From: Breviolum minutum Mf 1.05b.01
Lineage: Eukaryota; Sar; Dinophyceae; Suessiales; Symbiodiniaceae
DNA length: 64,000 nucleotides
Reading direction: 5' to 3'
Assembly: GCA_000507305.1 (NCBI GenBank)
Contig: DF241743.1
Span: 1 to 64,000 of the forward strand
Positions 18,150 through 30,514 of the stretch are shown here, in pieces. The notes under the pieces were generated by a model, which was not told the origin of the DNA, searched no databases, and was given only the letters and a program-made list of their open reading frames with translations. Every line of letters begins with the position of its first letter. Positions within the stretch are counted from its first letter, which is position 1. A program made the position numbers and the translations under genes.

Positions 18150-19860
18150 CAGAAAATCTGGTTGACCAATGATTTCAAAATCCAGCCACAAAAAAGGGAG
18201 CCATGTAGAATCCATGTTATAAAGTGAATACAGAAATACAATCTGTGTATTCATCTCTTGCGTAAGGAATCCTCAAAACAAGCCAATAAAAAACAAACCT
18301 TTCTCTTGTGGTGCAGGTTTCTGAAGGACCCCCTTCTCATGCCATCGAAACGTTGCTAGTACCCACTTCAACGAACACTTATGACATACCTGGGTTTTTT
18401 CAAGGGTTTCATGTCATATCCGTCACACCTATCTGTTCTCATCTAATCAATTCAGAGTGAGCCCTTTAAAAAGTCACCACATCTTAGACTTTTAATGGTT
18501 GAAAAGGGGGATTCCCATTGCCCATTGCCACTGTTCTTTTACCAGCGTTTAATTCCTAAAGCACACACCGTGAAACACCAACAAACATCGAGTTTGTTAG
18601 GTATACCGTATACCTGACCCCTGCTTTAGAAACCTCCAGAGTTTAAAAGCAAGTTTTTTCCATGTATCAGATGTATCATATCTCTGTTCCCTCTTTTCAA
18701 ACAAATAACACAACAACAATCTAAAAATCTAAAACCACCATAAACTCCCACACTCCCCTCCATGAAATCGGCTCCCAAGATGCTCGTCCGGAAGACCAGC
18801 ATAAAGGATCAGAATGATCAGAATCAAAACCTTTATATAGAGGCTGACAAGTGAAGGGGATGGAGGGACTAGAAGTTCTATGAGTTTAGAAAGGACGGGT
18901 TAAAATATGCCCATCTTCAAAAGGGGATCACTATTTAAGGATGTCGCATTTTTGTGGGAGCGCACAACCCCAAAAAGCACAAGCCCAACAGCCGGAGAAT
19001 CGCTGTTTCGTACCGGGATCCTATGATCATCGCCGCTTTTGGATGCTTTTGGGTCATTCTTTGAAGCCCCAAATTTCATGCGAGCCACCAAAAAGAAACA
19101 CACAGCAAAAACCCGAAGATGGTGGTGACATTGGAAAATGGACCCTTTGCAAAAAACATTCGAGTACCTTTCCAATGGAAGATGGGGGAATTCTTGATTT
19201 TAGTTTTACAGCGAAACGGCTATCTCCATGTTGTGCTTCGCTTCACTAGCTCAATTCCATTGGAAAATGCCTACCATTTCTACCAGTTGTCATGGAGCGG
19301 TTGGGGGAAACGATTGGCATCACTTGGGTTTCTAGTTGCGCTGTAATTGGTCTTCTTGGAGTAGGACCACCCCCCCCCAATGAATAACAAGACTTCTGGA
19401 TGGTTTAAAATAGAGTTCTCAATGGCTGATGCGTAGCTCCAATTTCTGGCTCACTCAGGAAAACCTCTTGGAGATGCTCATAGTATGTTAGTTGAAAGAA
19501 ACGAGATATGTTTAGCGTACTTCAAGACATGTTTCTGTCTCTTTGTAATAGTCATTCACACCCCAAAAAGAAACACACACAGAATCCCTACCCAAAACTG
19601 CACAGTTGCAGACATGTCAATCCTGTATGATCACCATTAAAATGGTCACAGCCTTTTTCAACTGGAAGGTGCTATATGATGGCGGTGCAAGCTGCAAGCA
19701 GGTGTACAGTTGATTACAGTTTCACTAAGGGGCACAGGATATAATACCCATGTCACATGTCATGTCTCAAATGTCCCAAGATATGGCTGAACTGTTCAAG
19801 GAAGAACTTGAAGCGCATCATCGGTTCACAGTCCTCTAGTCAGTTCTTACATATGTTTTT
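18150..19860. other. no secure gene
   Basis: Mostly AT-rich, intron-like sequence. Around 18,960-19,130 a minus frame (MKFGASKNDPKASKSGDDHR) and a plus frame overlap and neither has clear splice sites. Nothing else is defensible. Confidence 0.4.
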
Positions 19861-19879
19861 TCTCACTTTTTGTTGTCTT

Positions 19880-20010
19880 TTGCGAAGCGTGGCACTCTTC
19901 CCAATGCCAAGAGTCTCTGCTCTTCTTGCGGTACTCGAGTGACAGGTGTTGGCAGGGCATTTCGCTGTGCGCTTGCTGCACTTCCCATGGCTGGCAGCGA
20001 AGCAACAAAA
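19880..20010 (-). CDS. candidate exon
   Basis: The minus frame encodes ASLPAMGSAASAQRNALPTP and VTRVPQEEQRLLALGRVPRF. The plus frame (RVTGVGRAFRCALAALPMAG) is almost equally open. Strand is chosen by analogy with the neighbourhood. Confidence 0.35.
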
Positions 20011-20565
20011 ATATCAAAAGTTACTCCTTTAGAGATGCACAGCCAAAATGGCAAAAGCAAATGGCGTCAGCAAACCCACATTCCATGTGTGCTAGTTTCT
20101 ACTGACTAGCCTGCCGTTTCAATGACCTCAAATGTAGGCATTTCAAAAAATCAATCTTGGATGTATGATCATGCGAAACCGAATTCTGAAGATGTTCAAA
20201 AGTCCATGGAAAAAACCATGAAAAAATATGAAGAAATTAATGCTTACTATTCCTATTAGCCTTCGATATATGTACATATATAAAATATGTATATTCTCTT
20301 TTTGCACCTCAAACATGAATTTCTAGGGTTATCCATAGAATTTCGACAACATTTGCCTGAACCAACCCACGTTTTTTTGGAGAAAACATCGCCAAAACCA
20401 ACCCTTCAACGCTGATCCCCCTGGCTGGATCTCCCCCACCGTGCGTGCGCGAGACTCGATGCTGCGGGCTGAATGAAGCCGGCGGACCTTGGAGTCCGGA
20501 ACTCGGGCGGTTTGGGAAACCATCCTATCTTGTATGGCCTTCTTTTTTTTACAAGAAACAATTTG

Positions 20566-20672
20566 GGTGTTTCCGAAAATGGTGGTACCCCCAAATCATC
20601 CATTTTAATAGGGGTTTCCATTTGAAAATCCATCCATTTTGGGGTACCCCTATTTTAGGAAACACCCATATC
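20566..20672. mobile_element. introner-like element, family A copy 2
   Basis: The arms gtttccgaaaatggtggtac and ggggtacccctattttagga are inverted, with the core aatcatccattttaataggg. Confidence 0.75.
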
Positions 20673-21007
20673 TGGGCAATTCATTAAAAAAAGCCTTAAC
20701 CTGATGGGGGGGGATTACCTAACAAAGTTCACCACCATTTGGGGGTGACCAACTACTCGGCGGGAAAAGGTCGTTATAAATTGCACTTTTTTCAGGCAAA
20801 ACGTTCTGTTATTTTCATCAAATTGGGTGAAACCCGGACACTCCATGTTTCTGGCCAAATTATAATATTTCACTGGACACCCTTATTCCCAACGCCTGGC
20901 CTGCGTGCTCAACCAGACGCTGGTGCTTGGTCTTGGTCTTTGCGAAACTCCAAAGGAAAGAATTGGCACCTGAGTGATTGCGTCATCACCGTTTTGGTGG
21001 ACAACAT

Positions 21008-22979
21008 TCACCCTCCAAACCCGCCAGTGTATGTCGTGATGATGGCCAAGGCTGCACACCGATAACTGCGTCTTGTATATGCGCCCAGCAGCAAGGCGGC
21101 GATAGCACGTTGTACCATCCCCCCTTCGGGTGATTGTTCTTTCGTGCCCTTGGAGCAAAGCATGATGTGGCTCAACAAAGACTCTGACACCATAGGCAGA
21201 AGAATACGAAGAGGCAACTTGCGTGTGATTGTTCCGTCATTGAATTCGTGGACCACGTATGGAAACTTACCGCTCTTGGTGAGAGCAGCAGCTTCAAGCT
21301 CAAGCCAGGGCTCGTGCGTCAAGCCAAGGTACTTCGAGCCGCCCAGCATCAGGCAATCTGTTGATGATCCTTCAGGAAGGGATGTCACATGCTCAACTCC
21401 ATCAACCAAATGTGTTTTGAGTCCTTGCGGAAGCAGCTCAGACACTTTTGCAAGAAGTTCAGAGAAATCGGCGGACTTCACGAACTTCAGGTGAGGGTTG
21501 TGACTAAGGTCGCCATTGCAGTGGAAACCTCATGGAGGTAAGCACCTGACCCCAGGGCTGCAAATTTCATGATCTGACCCGAACTTTGCAAGGCAATCAA
21601 AGGATTGTGCATGAGGTTTACGTGTTCCTGCGCCGCTTTAAGTTTGTTGTCTCCTTCCTCGCTGGAACATGTGCAAAGAATCTCCAGCATGCCCTGCATC
21701 AACGGTAACGCAAAGGGCCTGATCCGCAGATCAGATGTCGACGTGTCTGTGATCAGTCCTTCGAGGAGCGGTGTCTCCATGATCAGAGCTTTCAACCCTG
21801 GATCATTGATGGAATCCAACGCCGCTGCGATTTTCCCAGAATAGTCGTCTTTCGTTTCAGGGTTGGCACTGTCATCAAGCACAAGGTCATTTGAAGCGAC
21901 GACAGATGTCAGCTGCTCTGAGATAACTTCTCACAACATCGGGGTGACTGCATCAACTCTCTTCTTGATAGCTGTTGAATCGAGATCCTTGCTTCTGAAC
22001 ATGTAAAGTGAGTCCCCCGCCACAATGAGAAACGTGCTGTTTGCTTTTGATGCCAGGACTCCAAGCGCTTTCAGCACTTGACAGCCTACTGCTGGCTGAC
22101 CAGAAGATTGTGCGACCCATACTGATCCAAAAGGTCCTTCAGTATCCACCTGCTTAAAAGTTTGCTCAATGGTTGCGCCACTTGCCAGTGAGGTCAAGGG
22201 ACACCTTTTCTGAGACACGTATAACGGTGAAAACAACGACCTCATACAATTGGTGTAAACAACACACCCTGAACAAATCAGGCGTGTTCTCATGTCCTCT
22301 GAATTGAGAAAGGGGCCGTTCCCAGAATCACATACCTCCCCGTGTACGCGATTGTGTGCGTACCTGTCCAGCTTCCGCGCTGCCGAGAACAATTTAGAAG
22401 CTCCGGGTGTCCAACTTGGGAGAACACCACTCTTCCTAATTGACTCAAGGAGGCGTTTGACTGTTTGAACCAAAGCGGGCGCGTTGATTTCACTTTGATC
22501 GGTTGCAGCACCAATGTCCGCCCATAGGCCGGCCTTACAGGCCAGCCCCGGACTGTTTCCGGGCTTGATTCTGAGCAGAAACCTCTCCACACCATTGACC
22601 ATCAGGCTTGTGTCGGTATGAAGAGACAGACCCTTCGTTCATCTCATGCAACTCTTTCTTCTCCTCCGGGCTCAAACCTTCTGGACCATTCGGCGAGTCT
22701 ATGCTCTTGCATATCAATCTTGTTCTTTGTGCGCCTTCTTCGGGACCGTGCGTAAAGTAACATTCGACGAAATGTGCCATCAGCTTGGGGACATGGGGAG
22801 ATGGTTTACTGTTGTTTTGGAACTGTACCTCAATCTCGCATGTTCTGAGCCGATCTTTGTGGAACAACGGCATCAAACCAGATGTGGATGCACCGCCAAT
22901 GTGTTCAGCGGCACACCTTGAGAGCGGCTAACTGTTTTGCCTTACCACCCTCCAAAGTTCGGGTCAGAACCACCTAAGT
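21008..22979 (-). pseudogene. long unrecognised coding exon broken by a stop and frame changes
   Basis: About 2 kb of protein-like minus sequence with higher GC than its flanks and no internal introns. It probably opens after an acceptor at 22,980 (CACCGCAG/TTTTGG) and ends at a TGA at 21,008. Readable pieces are 22,876-22,535 (KPSPHVPKLMAHFVECYF), 22,602-21,931 (ALVQTVKRLLESIRKSG, and a Cys-bearing LICSGCVVYTNCMRS), 21,882-21,487 and 21,481-21,008. Breaks: apparent indels near 22,945, 22,915, 22,620 and 21,505, and an in-frame TGA at 21,931. No domain was recognised. It may be a decayed copy of an expressed gene, or the indels may be assembly errors; the stop argues for decay. Confidence 0.6.
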
Positions 22980-23285
22980 GATACTGAGCCAAAACTGCGG
23001 TGATTTGTTCGTTTTGCCATTAACACATTAACAAGGTTTCCGTGAAAGAAGGTGATTTCCCTTACTAAACCACCATTTTGGGTGAGGTCGTGTGAAGTCG
23101 CTATAATTTGACCAGATGTTGTTTTTTACCTACATGAATTTTGTTTGTTAACTTATGGGAATTTCATGTATAGGTAAATATACCATAACATTGGGTGAAA
23201 TAAGTTATATTCCTGAAAATGGGAGATTTTGGATCACAATCAAAACTGATTTTTTCCGATTTTTCCAGTTGAAACCATATTTTTG

Positions 23286-23370
23286 TAGTTGGTGGTTGAA
23301 CCAACCCATTTGAAAAATATGTTCGTCAAATTGGATCATTGGCCCAGGGATCGGGGGAAAAATAAACAAC
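23286..23370 (-). mobile_element. introner-like element, family D copy, right end diverged
   Basis: The left side agttggtggttgaaccaacc and tgaaaaatatg match family D. The expected gaaaccaccacctag end is not recognisable, so this copy is truncated or rearranged. Confidence 0.6.
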
Positions 23371-23399
23371 ATTGGGTTTAGGAAACCCCTTTATTTTTT

Positions 23400-24520
23400 T
23401 GGCCAAAAATAAATGGCTAACTGGGGTGAACAAAAACCCTACTTTTTGGGGTTATATCTGCTCCATCTATAACTAGTAGGGTTGCCCACCTTGCACCATC
23501 ATTTTTCAGCAAAAACCATTCGTTCGTTTTCGGGGGAGGATTTTTTTTGTTTGAAATCCTATAACTAAGCAACCCAGAAAGCATGTTGGTATACCTTCAT
23601 GACTTCTGCGCTTCTGAGGATATACTGACCCTCAGGGTAGATGCGTTCTCTGCAACCAAACAAAACAAATAGGGTCTTATATACTTCCATTGCGTGAATT
23701 TTGCATATCATATATTTTTGTGTATAATATGGGTCTACATCTTCCGAATGTACCTTGAACTTGTATCAAAGGTCAATGGGTTTTTGAAATATTTTGTGTA
23801 TGGGCAATCTGAGAATCTGAGATCCGAGGCTTTGAACATTGCTTTCCATATCAGTATGCACGTACATACCCATAGGATCCATGGGACTGGTATATTATGG
23901 TATGTTTATTTTCCTAGATTTACCATAAAAAAAATCAAGTTTTCATGCAGGTGAATATACCAGTCCCATGGTTGTTATGTACACATGTAAAACCATGCAC
24001 CTAGGGATGAGGCTTGATACTACTGTCCCTGCTCAACTTGTGACACCAGTTGAGGTCTCTCTGGAATTCGTTGAAAAAATAAACACGTAACTTATATAAA
24101 TTGACTTCGATCGATATATATATATATATATACATATATGTATATATAGAGATACATTGTACATATACATAGACATATGTACCATACATAGATATATGTA
24201 CCTATAGGGAGCAACTAATCTAGCCAATGAATTTACATTTTATATCTTGTGATTAATTCCTGAATTGCTCGGTCATTTTGGGAGCACAAACATCCTACCC
24301 CATCAAGGCGGAAGTGATTGAACTGTGAGTGGGTTGGTGGCACAAACAAAAAGATGTCCAGATTCCTTAGTCCTTAGTCTTGCCTGACCCGGGGAAACTG
24401 AGTGTAAACTACTCTTCACAAGTGAGGGTAAAAACTCACTACAAGGAATTTTCTTTATATCTAAAACATTATATATTAAGCTTATTTGCAAAAAGTATAA
24501 ACAACCTACCTCATTCATCA
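23400..24520. other. AT-rich non-coding stretch
   Basis: It contains a family F element (23,873-23,972) and TA-rich runs near 24,115-24,200. I see no exon. Confidence 0.5.
23873..23972. mobile_element. introner-like element, family F copy 1
   Basis: The arms ggatccatgggactggtata and tataccagtcccatggttgt are inverted around an AT-rich core containing gtttattttcctagatttac. Confidence 0.75.
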
Positions 24521-24744
24521 TTTTGCCAAAGATTCAACTGGACACCCTTCAGCCACTAATTGTTGGGCTTCATTTTCGGGGGTTCATTCAGGGAACCGTC
24601 TCACGAAAATCTGAGGGAACCAACCGCACCCGCGTTGGAATTCGATGCATTCAAACTGGACGCGGAGCTCCCGCGGAGGGCCTGCTTTGCCCGAAACAAC
24701 TCCTAAAAGTTAGAAAACATGGTCAAGTGGAAACTTTATCACTC

Positions 24745-24905
24745 TCATCACATATATATAATATATAATATATATATAATATATATTATATATAATATAG
24801 ATTACTAAATATAATATATAATATAGATTACTAAATATAATATATAATTATATATATTATATATTAATACTTATAATATATATAATATATATATATATAT
24901 ATTAT
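24745..24905. repeat. TA-rich microsatellite block
   Basis: About 160 bp of ataatatata-type repeats, with two copies of agattactaaatataatata. Confidence 0.95.
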
Positions 24906-25121
24906 ACAGACTGATGATTTTATCGCTCTCACAATTGTGATTTGATGATGGTGATTGATGGATAGATTGAGAATTCCTCATTACGTCTTCACTCTCATCC
25001 TATCACATCCATTGATCAACGCCACCTCTCTTGGCCATAGACGATCCTGGCGCTGCAGGTGATGATGGAGAAACATGATGACCATTTTTTCCATACTCAA
25101 ACATGTCAATTTCGATATATA

Positions 25122-25236
25122 CAGTACACTCCCTGAAACTAACATAGCCCCTGAAAATACGGTTTCCCAAAAGGAAATGAGTCTTCCAACCATCCATTTT
25201 CTGGTGCGAACTGTTAGTTTCAGGGAGGGTATATAC
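25122..25236. mobile_element. introner-like element, family B copy (best preserved)
   Basis: The ends gtacactccctgaaactaac and gttagtttcagggagggtat are inverted repeats; the core has cttccaaccatccattttc. I use it as the family B reference. A GT opens it on plus, and TTTCAG closes it just inside the right arm. Confidence 0.85.
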
Positions 25237-26319
25237 ATGTATATACAGTAATCAGTGATTACTGCATCTTTAGGCAATGATCGTTGAACATGACTCTGCG
25301 CCGTTCCAATCTTACAAACCAGTTTCAGTAAACTTGCAACATGGGTGTTTAGCAATCTTGCAACCCTTTCTCAAAGGGAATCCTGAGATAATTTGATGTC
25401 GCTTTCTGTTTTTCTCTCGAAAGACTTGTGAAAAATTCTCTTTTGAATAATTTCATCATATCCATCACAGCCTCCAATAAGGCAACAAGTCAGAATCAAC
25501 GCCATGTACCCTTTGGTAGCCCAACATGGCAAAGGACCAAACAAACAATTTTCAAACGGTATTCACAAATCATTGTTTTCACATTGCATCTGCTAGTTTA
25601 GAAATCATGGATTTTCCCACTTTTTCTATCTTCAACCACCTGATCCCAGATCTAAAAAGCTATTGGAGAACCATATCTGCAAGGGGCATGCTCTGAAAAC
25701 TCAATCCCTGCAAGCTTCAAATATGCAAACAGTGCATGGGCAGGCTCCATCGATACGCCTTGTGACAACCGATACGCTACCTAGTAGTCTAACAAAATAA
25801 CACCATGATCCTTCGACCGAATTCCCGCCGAACACCTGAAGGACAGGCACTGGAGTGGAAACACCCTGGCTGCTTGGTCTATTTTTCAGGAAAGTTTTTG
25901 ATTAGAACATCTGCAAAACCCATCGAAAACCTGAGTTGATATTCTTGGACCTGCTGGTGGTGGTGATATTGACCTGTTGGTGGTTGTGGTGGAAGCATAG
26001 CAATAAATAAAGATAAGGGTCACCCTCAAGTTTCGAAATGCTGGCTCAAGATTCCATGAAATATCAACAAAAAGAGGGCGAGTTGAGATTCTACCAAAAA
26101 GAAAGGGGTGTAATATAACTTTCGTATGCAAAAACAGATTTACTCTAAAGATAGTAAACCTATCAATTTTAAGTAACTATAATCATGTATATATACATAT
26201 GCAACATTATATTTACTCATTATAAGCATCCTGGAGTAGATTGTGAAATCTCAACCCTTCAAAGAAAACTGAATCCCAAGAACAAATCCAACCAGTATTC
26301 CGTTGGATATCTCTACTCT

Positions 26320-26710
26320 GTTGGATGCTTTCCCACAACCCACCCACCAATTCGACACCGGTTGGATGCTTCGGGTTTAGGTGCCTGTGGTTCCCAGTCC
26401 ACGCTTTGAGCCCGCACTAGGCTTTGAATTGAAGGTCGCATGGATGGGGTCTCCTCGAATCGAAGACGTGAATTTAATGGGTTGAAAATGAACCTCCCAA
26501 ATAAACTGAACATTGTAGCTACTGGTACTGTAGGAAGGAATTTTTTTGGGGGCTGTCTTTTCCAACCAGGAAAGGCAATTTGATCCAAAAAAATGGCGGA
26601 TTTTCTAACCGGCTCGGACACGTCATCCGATATCAGCTCCTGTACCGAAGGAGCTTCATCCTCAGCGATGTACCGAAAGTCATCATGTTTTTTCATCTTT
26701 CTGATGTAAA
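26320..26710 (-). CDS. probable exon(s), protein not identified
   Basis: An unbroken minus frame encoding MKKHDDFRYIAEDEAPSVQE, LISDDVSEPVRKSAIFLDQI and later LRFEETPSMRPSIQSLVRA. The acidic start and mixed composition look real. Internal introns cannot be excluded, and the upstream end runs into a TA repeat at 26,730. Confidence 0.45.
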
Positions 26711-26799
26711 CTGTAGACATCATACTTGTATATATATATATATAACGTGCGAAGAAGATAAGTTGTAACGTGAAATCGTGTTTTCCATTCTGATTGGGA

Positions 26800-26897
26800 A
26801 TACCCTCCAGGGAACTAACATATCCCACCTTGGGAAAAGGAAAATCATCTTCAAAAGTGCCTTGGGATGGGATATGTTAGTTCCCAGGAGGGTAAAA
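26800..26897. mobile_element. introner-like element, family E copy 1
   Basis: The ends taccctccagggaactaaca and tgttagttcccaggagggta are inverted; the core is cttgggaaaaggaaaatcat. The copy at 33,989-34,085 is the same orientation and very similar. Confidence 0.85.
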
Positions 26898-27465
26898 CCA
26901 TGGATTTGTTTCTTGTTGTCAATTGTTTCCTGCTGCATTTTTTCCCAACATCAAAGACTTAGGCATTTTTGATGCAGGATTTGCCTTCTTCAGGATCTCT
27001 GGTTCCCCATTCAAATATTTACCCTTCTGTATAGAACATCTGTGGCTGCTTGGGACATTGCCTACAAAAACGGCTGCCGGACCTGAATGATTGTGTCCTC
27101 AAAATCCTCAAAAGCTATGACCTGACCTACCTGTTTTTTTTATTTCCAGCACATGAAATGGTCCCTTTGGAGATACTGACATTAGAACCTTGAACATAAA
27201 GGTCCTTCTTCAACTATATGAGCTGGTGAACCGTTAAATCACTTAAACCATTTTGCAAAAAAAGACATTCACATTTAAAGGTGAGTTTTCAAACAACTCA
27301 CTGACCTGGATTTCCCAAACAAAAATCAAAACCCCTTTCGGGGGGGAAGATTCGCCTGGGCCTTCCCGGCCGCCGGCCGCCGTGCCACAGCACCCAGACG
27401 TCGTCGTAAATCTGCCACCTGCCGGGTTTCCAGATCCTAAGTCGACTACATAGTTTTATGGCCAG

Positions 27466-27608
27466 TCAACCCCATCCCCCTAACGTACCCCACCCAGACA
27501 TCAGGCCTTATTAAATCCTTATTAACCATTGGTTTCCCTTCATAAGGCCTTATTAAACCTTTATTTCTGAGGGGGGTATGTTGTAAGGGGTAGGTTGACC
27601 AGCCATGA
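27466..27608. mobile_element. introner-like element, family N copy 1
   Basis: It carries ggccttattaaatccttatt and ataaggccttattaaacctt between C-rich and G-rich ends that pair (ctaacgtacc.../...ggggtaggtt). It is the reverse orientation of 35,140-35,272. Confidence 0.65.
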
Positions 27609-27712
27609 TTAGTTGGTGGTTGAACCAACCCATTTGAAGAATCTGCGCAGTCGTCAAATCAGATCATCTCTTTAGGTAGTTGTGAAAATAAAACATATTT
27701 GAAACCACCACC
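27609..27712 (-). mobile_element. introner-like element, family D copy
   Basis: It abuts family N at 27,608. The ends tagttggtggttgaaccaac and tttgaaaccaccacctaat give GTGGTGGTTTC...CAACTA on minus. Confidence 0.8.
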
Positions 27713-27799
27713 TAATCTATCAAGATCTCAGAAGATAATCAACAAATGATAAGTATAACTCTGAAGTTGAAGCTTGTGATATCGTCCCAAAATTCAAAA

Positions 27800-27990
27800 A
27801 CAACAACAAATTTCACCCATATATTTCCCCAACCATTCCTGAAAAACCTCTCCATTTTTCGGGAAAACGGCCTGTTTTCTCATTTCTGGCAGCAGCTTTC
27901 CACCCACACCCAACCAATTCAAGAGCTCTTCAGACCTGCCGGAGTGCAGCCGCAAAACTCCATGGGATTCAAAGCGTGAAAACACCGAAT
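27800..27990 (-). CDS. probable exon, protein not identified
   Basis: The minus frame encodes FESHGVLRLHSGRSEELLNW, LGVGGKLLPEMRKQAVFPK and GEVFQEWLGKYMGEI. It is more protein-like than the overlapping plus frame. Splice sites not fixed. Confidence 0.45.
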
Positions 27991-28286
27991 TCAACAAGTA
28001 GATGGGTGGTTCCTGTTAAAGTTGGGGGTCTTGTTTTTATCCATCAACCATCCTACCTGTTGAAAGGCGTTGAAACCAACCAACCAGCCTAAGAATCAAA
28101 CAGTCGGATCACAAATCACAAACTCTTAGTGCAATCAAGGCTTGGACATCCCTGATTATGACATTGAAGAACAGCAAGAGATGTGCAAAACCAAAGGGAC
28201 CCACAGGGCGGATGTTTGTCCATGTTTCACGACTTCAAAAAAACAGAAAAAAAACTGCTGCGCATGAATGATGAATGATTCAGGAA

Positions 28287-28288
28287 AC

Positions 28289-28352
<64 letters not shown>
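28287..28352. repeat. (AAC)n microsatellite
   Basis: About 22 uninterrupted AAC units. Long Val or Leu runs in the opposite frames are products of the repeat, not proteins. Confidence 0.98.
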
Positions 28353-28904
28353 CCACAACCACAAGTGAGCCACAAGTGAGCCACAAAAAAAAAACATATC
28401 ACTTTCCATTGAATCCTGGTTGCCATATAACTGGGTAGGTTTTTCATCCACTATACAACCTAAACAACCAGAGGCCCTTCAAGCCTCTCATGGCTGTCAT
28501 GTCCCGGCTCCAAACCTCCAAAAGCGATGAAAGATAATTTTCATTCGTGGAAAATATGATACCTTGGAAAACAGCAACACGGTAGCATAATATATATAAC
28601 TTATAACATTTATATATATGTATGAAAATCATATATATATATATGTATATGTATATATACATACACAATAGATAAATGATTATACAATGATTCTACATAC
28701 TAATCAAAAGAGTCATGAAACATGAACCACCTTTACCAACCTTCGACCTTTTTCGGCTGTTCCTTCATCTGAGTCTGCAGAGCCACACCTGTTGAATCCC
28801 ATGCCATGATATCATGATATCATAATGGTTATATCGCTTGGAATGAGAGAAATAGTGGCCTTTTATACATCAACCAATAAGGGCCTTATTGAAGACTCTT
28901 GTGA

Positions 28905-28985
28905 TTTTCATCATTTCAACTTTCGCATTTCCTTCGCTGAGCTTTCGCACTTTGTGGAGGAGATCCAAACCTAGCAACACCCAGC
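28905..28985 (-). CDS. candidate exon
   Basis: On minus, GTTGCTAG/GTTTGG opens LDLLHKVRKLSEGNAKVEMM and KITRVFNK, with a GC donor at CAATAAG/GCCCTT. The plus frame RISFAELSHFVEEIQ is also open. Confidence 0.35.
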
Positions 28986-29019
28986 GATAACAGAAAAGGC
29001 GTGAAACAGCAAAAACTAC

Positions 29020-29126
29020 ATACACCCCTGAAGGTTAACATGGAACATAATCATTGAGGTTTGGAAGATCATTTTCCTTTCTGAATGGGTGATTTGTAGG
29101 TTCCATGTTAATCTTCCAGGGTGTAG
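29020..29126. mobile_element. introner-like element, family M copy 3
   Basis: Nearly the same sequence as 4,800-4,908, 24 kb away, in the same orientation, including gaagatcattttcctttct and gggtgatttgtaggttccat. Confidence 0.8.
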
Positions 29127-29182
29127 TTTTGTTCCCTTTCACCACATCAAACATGTTTTGTTTCCCTTTACATGTTCCAGGC

Positions 29183-29296
29183 TACTGTTGATGGAAGAAA
29201 CCCTAAACAACCACCTGGGATGTAAAAAAACCCTGTAAATCATGGGATAAGCTAACAACCTCAACTGGTTAGCCGGATTTCTTCCATCAACAGTAG
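29183..29296. mobile_element. introner-like element, family C copy 3 (reverse orientation)
   Basis: The ends tactgttgatggaagaaacc and ttcttccatcaacagtagt are inverted. The core ccctgtaaatcatgggataa is reversed relative to 5,615-5,716. Confidence 0.85.
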
Positions 29297-29910
29297 TAAA
29301 CCAGCGCCTTTGACACGTTCCACATCCCTCGAGCCTCTGATTATATCATATGTTTTTTACTTCATTGATTTGCATCATTTCTGCAAAAACAAACCGAACA
29401 TCATGGTCATGGAGACCGAACTTTCACTCTCAACCCAACTGCAACTGCGCACGTTTGTAGTTTGGCAGCGTGGGTGGAAGCATTGAGACTTGTATCTGCC
29501 AATCGCAACAGTTCTTGCCTTGGTCTGAACGGCTGAAAAAAGCTGCGACTGGAAGATGTGATGAAATTTTTGTGGTGCGACTGGCATGATTTCAAGGACA
29601 AACCATGGACAACAACTGTAACTATACTATTAATTTTTTGCCGGTGTTTTTCCGAAACCAGGTATGCAATAAGCTGATTCTGATTCTGCTGTCTGACGGC
29701 ATTCTTGAATAAATTATCTTCTTATGTCCCACAATGAAGGGGCCACTAACAATCATTGCAACAATGGGTGATCCGTCTCTCTCAATCTCTCTCTTTAAAT
29801 ATTAGTATGCAGACATATGTATACCGTAACATACATGAAACATGTTTACAATCTAGAACGACACGTGCACCCGGGGTGTATTTTTGGGTCACAAATCTTT
29901 CCACCTTACA

Positions 29911-30090
29911 GGATGGAGGTTGGGGTTCAACCTGGAGGTCCCAACCACAGCAACCCGGTTGCACCTTTGATGCCAAGCTACCAGCTGGTAAATGGTGGAG
30001 AGTTTCCCGCAGGACATCTTGACATGATCATCCATCCAGCCTCAAAACATGAAAGGCCAGAGATGCCAGAGGCACTCAAACTTGACATTT
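29911..30090 (+). CDS. candidate exon, strand uncertain
   Basis: After CTTACAG the plus frame reads MEVGVQPGGPNHSNPVAPLM and AGHLDMIIHPASKHERPEMP, a proline-rich segment with no stop for 60 codons. Elements of family D on both sides point to minus-strand genes, so this is doubtful. Confidence 0.28.
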
Positions 30091-30417
30091 TTTTAGGCAA
30101 AAAAAACAACACCTTGAAATACACCCTTTTTTGAAACTTGACGGCTGGGACCCATGACTGTTGGAGCTGGATTTCAAGATGATTTTCCGGATTTCAGTTG
30201 GGCAATTTTAGGTGAACCCGCTGAATTTTCAAGGGCGCACATTTCAAGCCATGTCATTGCAATGACTTCCTGTCCAACGTATATAGTTTGGCCCATTTTG
30301 CCTTCATATGTAACCCAGGAACATCTTTCTTACAAAAACTAGTACAAGTGAGGAAAAAATCCATGGAAGAGCCCACGAGTTCCACATAATTTTACCTTAG
30401 GCAGCTTGTTTTTTTCT

Positions 30418-30514
30418 ACTTGTTGGTTTGAACCAATCTGAAAAAATATTGGTCAAATTGGATCATCTCCGCAGGTAAGGGTATAAATAACACATCTTTG
30501 AAACCACAAGCTAG
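30418..30514 (-). mobile_element. introner-like element, family D copy (diverged)
   Basis: The ends cttgttggtttgaaccaatc and tttgaaaccacaagctag. On minus it opens with GTGGTTTCAAAG after CTAGCTT. Confidence 0.7.

Noticed and set aside
21008-22979. Viral or retroelement origin of the broken exon
   Set aside because: No reverse transcriptase, integrase, capsid or polymerase motif was seen; left as unrecognised.
28156-28451. Long frames of Val or Leu runs
   Set aside because: Translation of the (AAC)n microsatellite.
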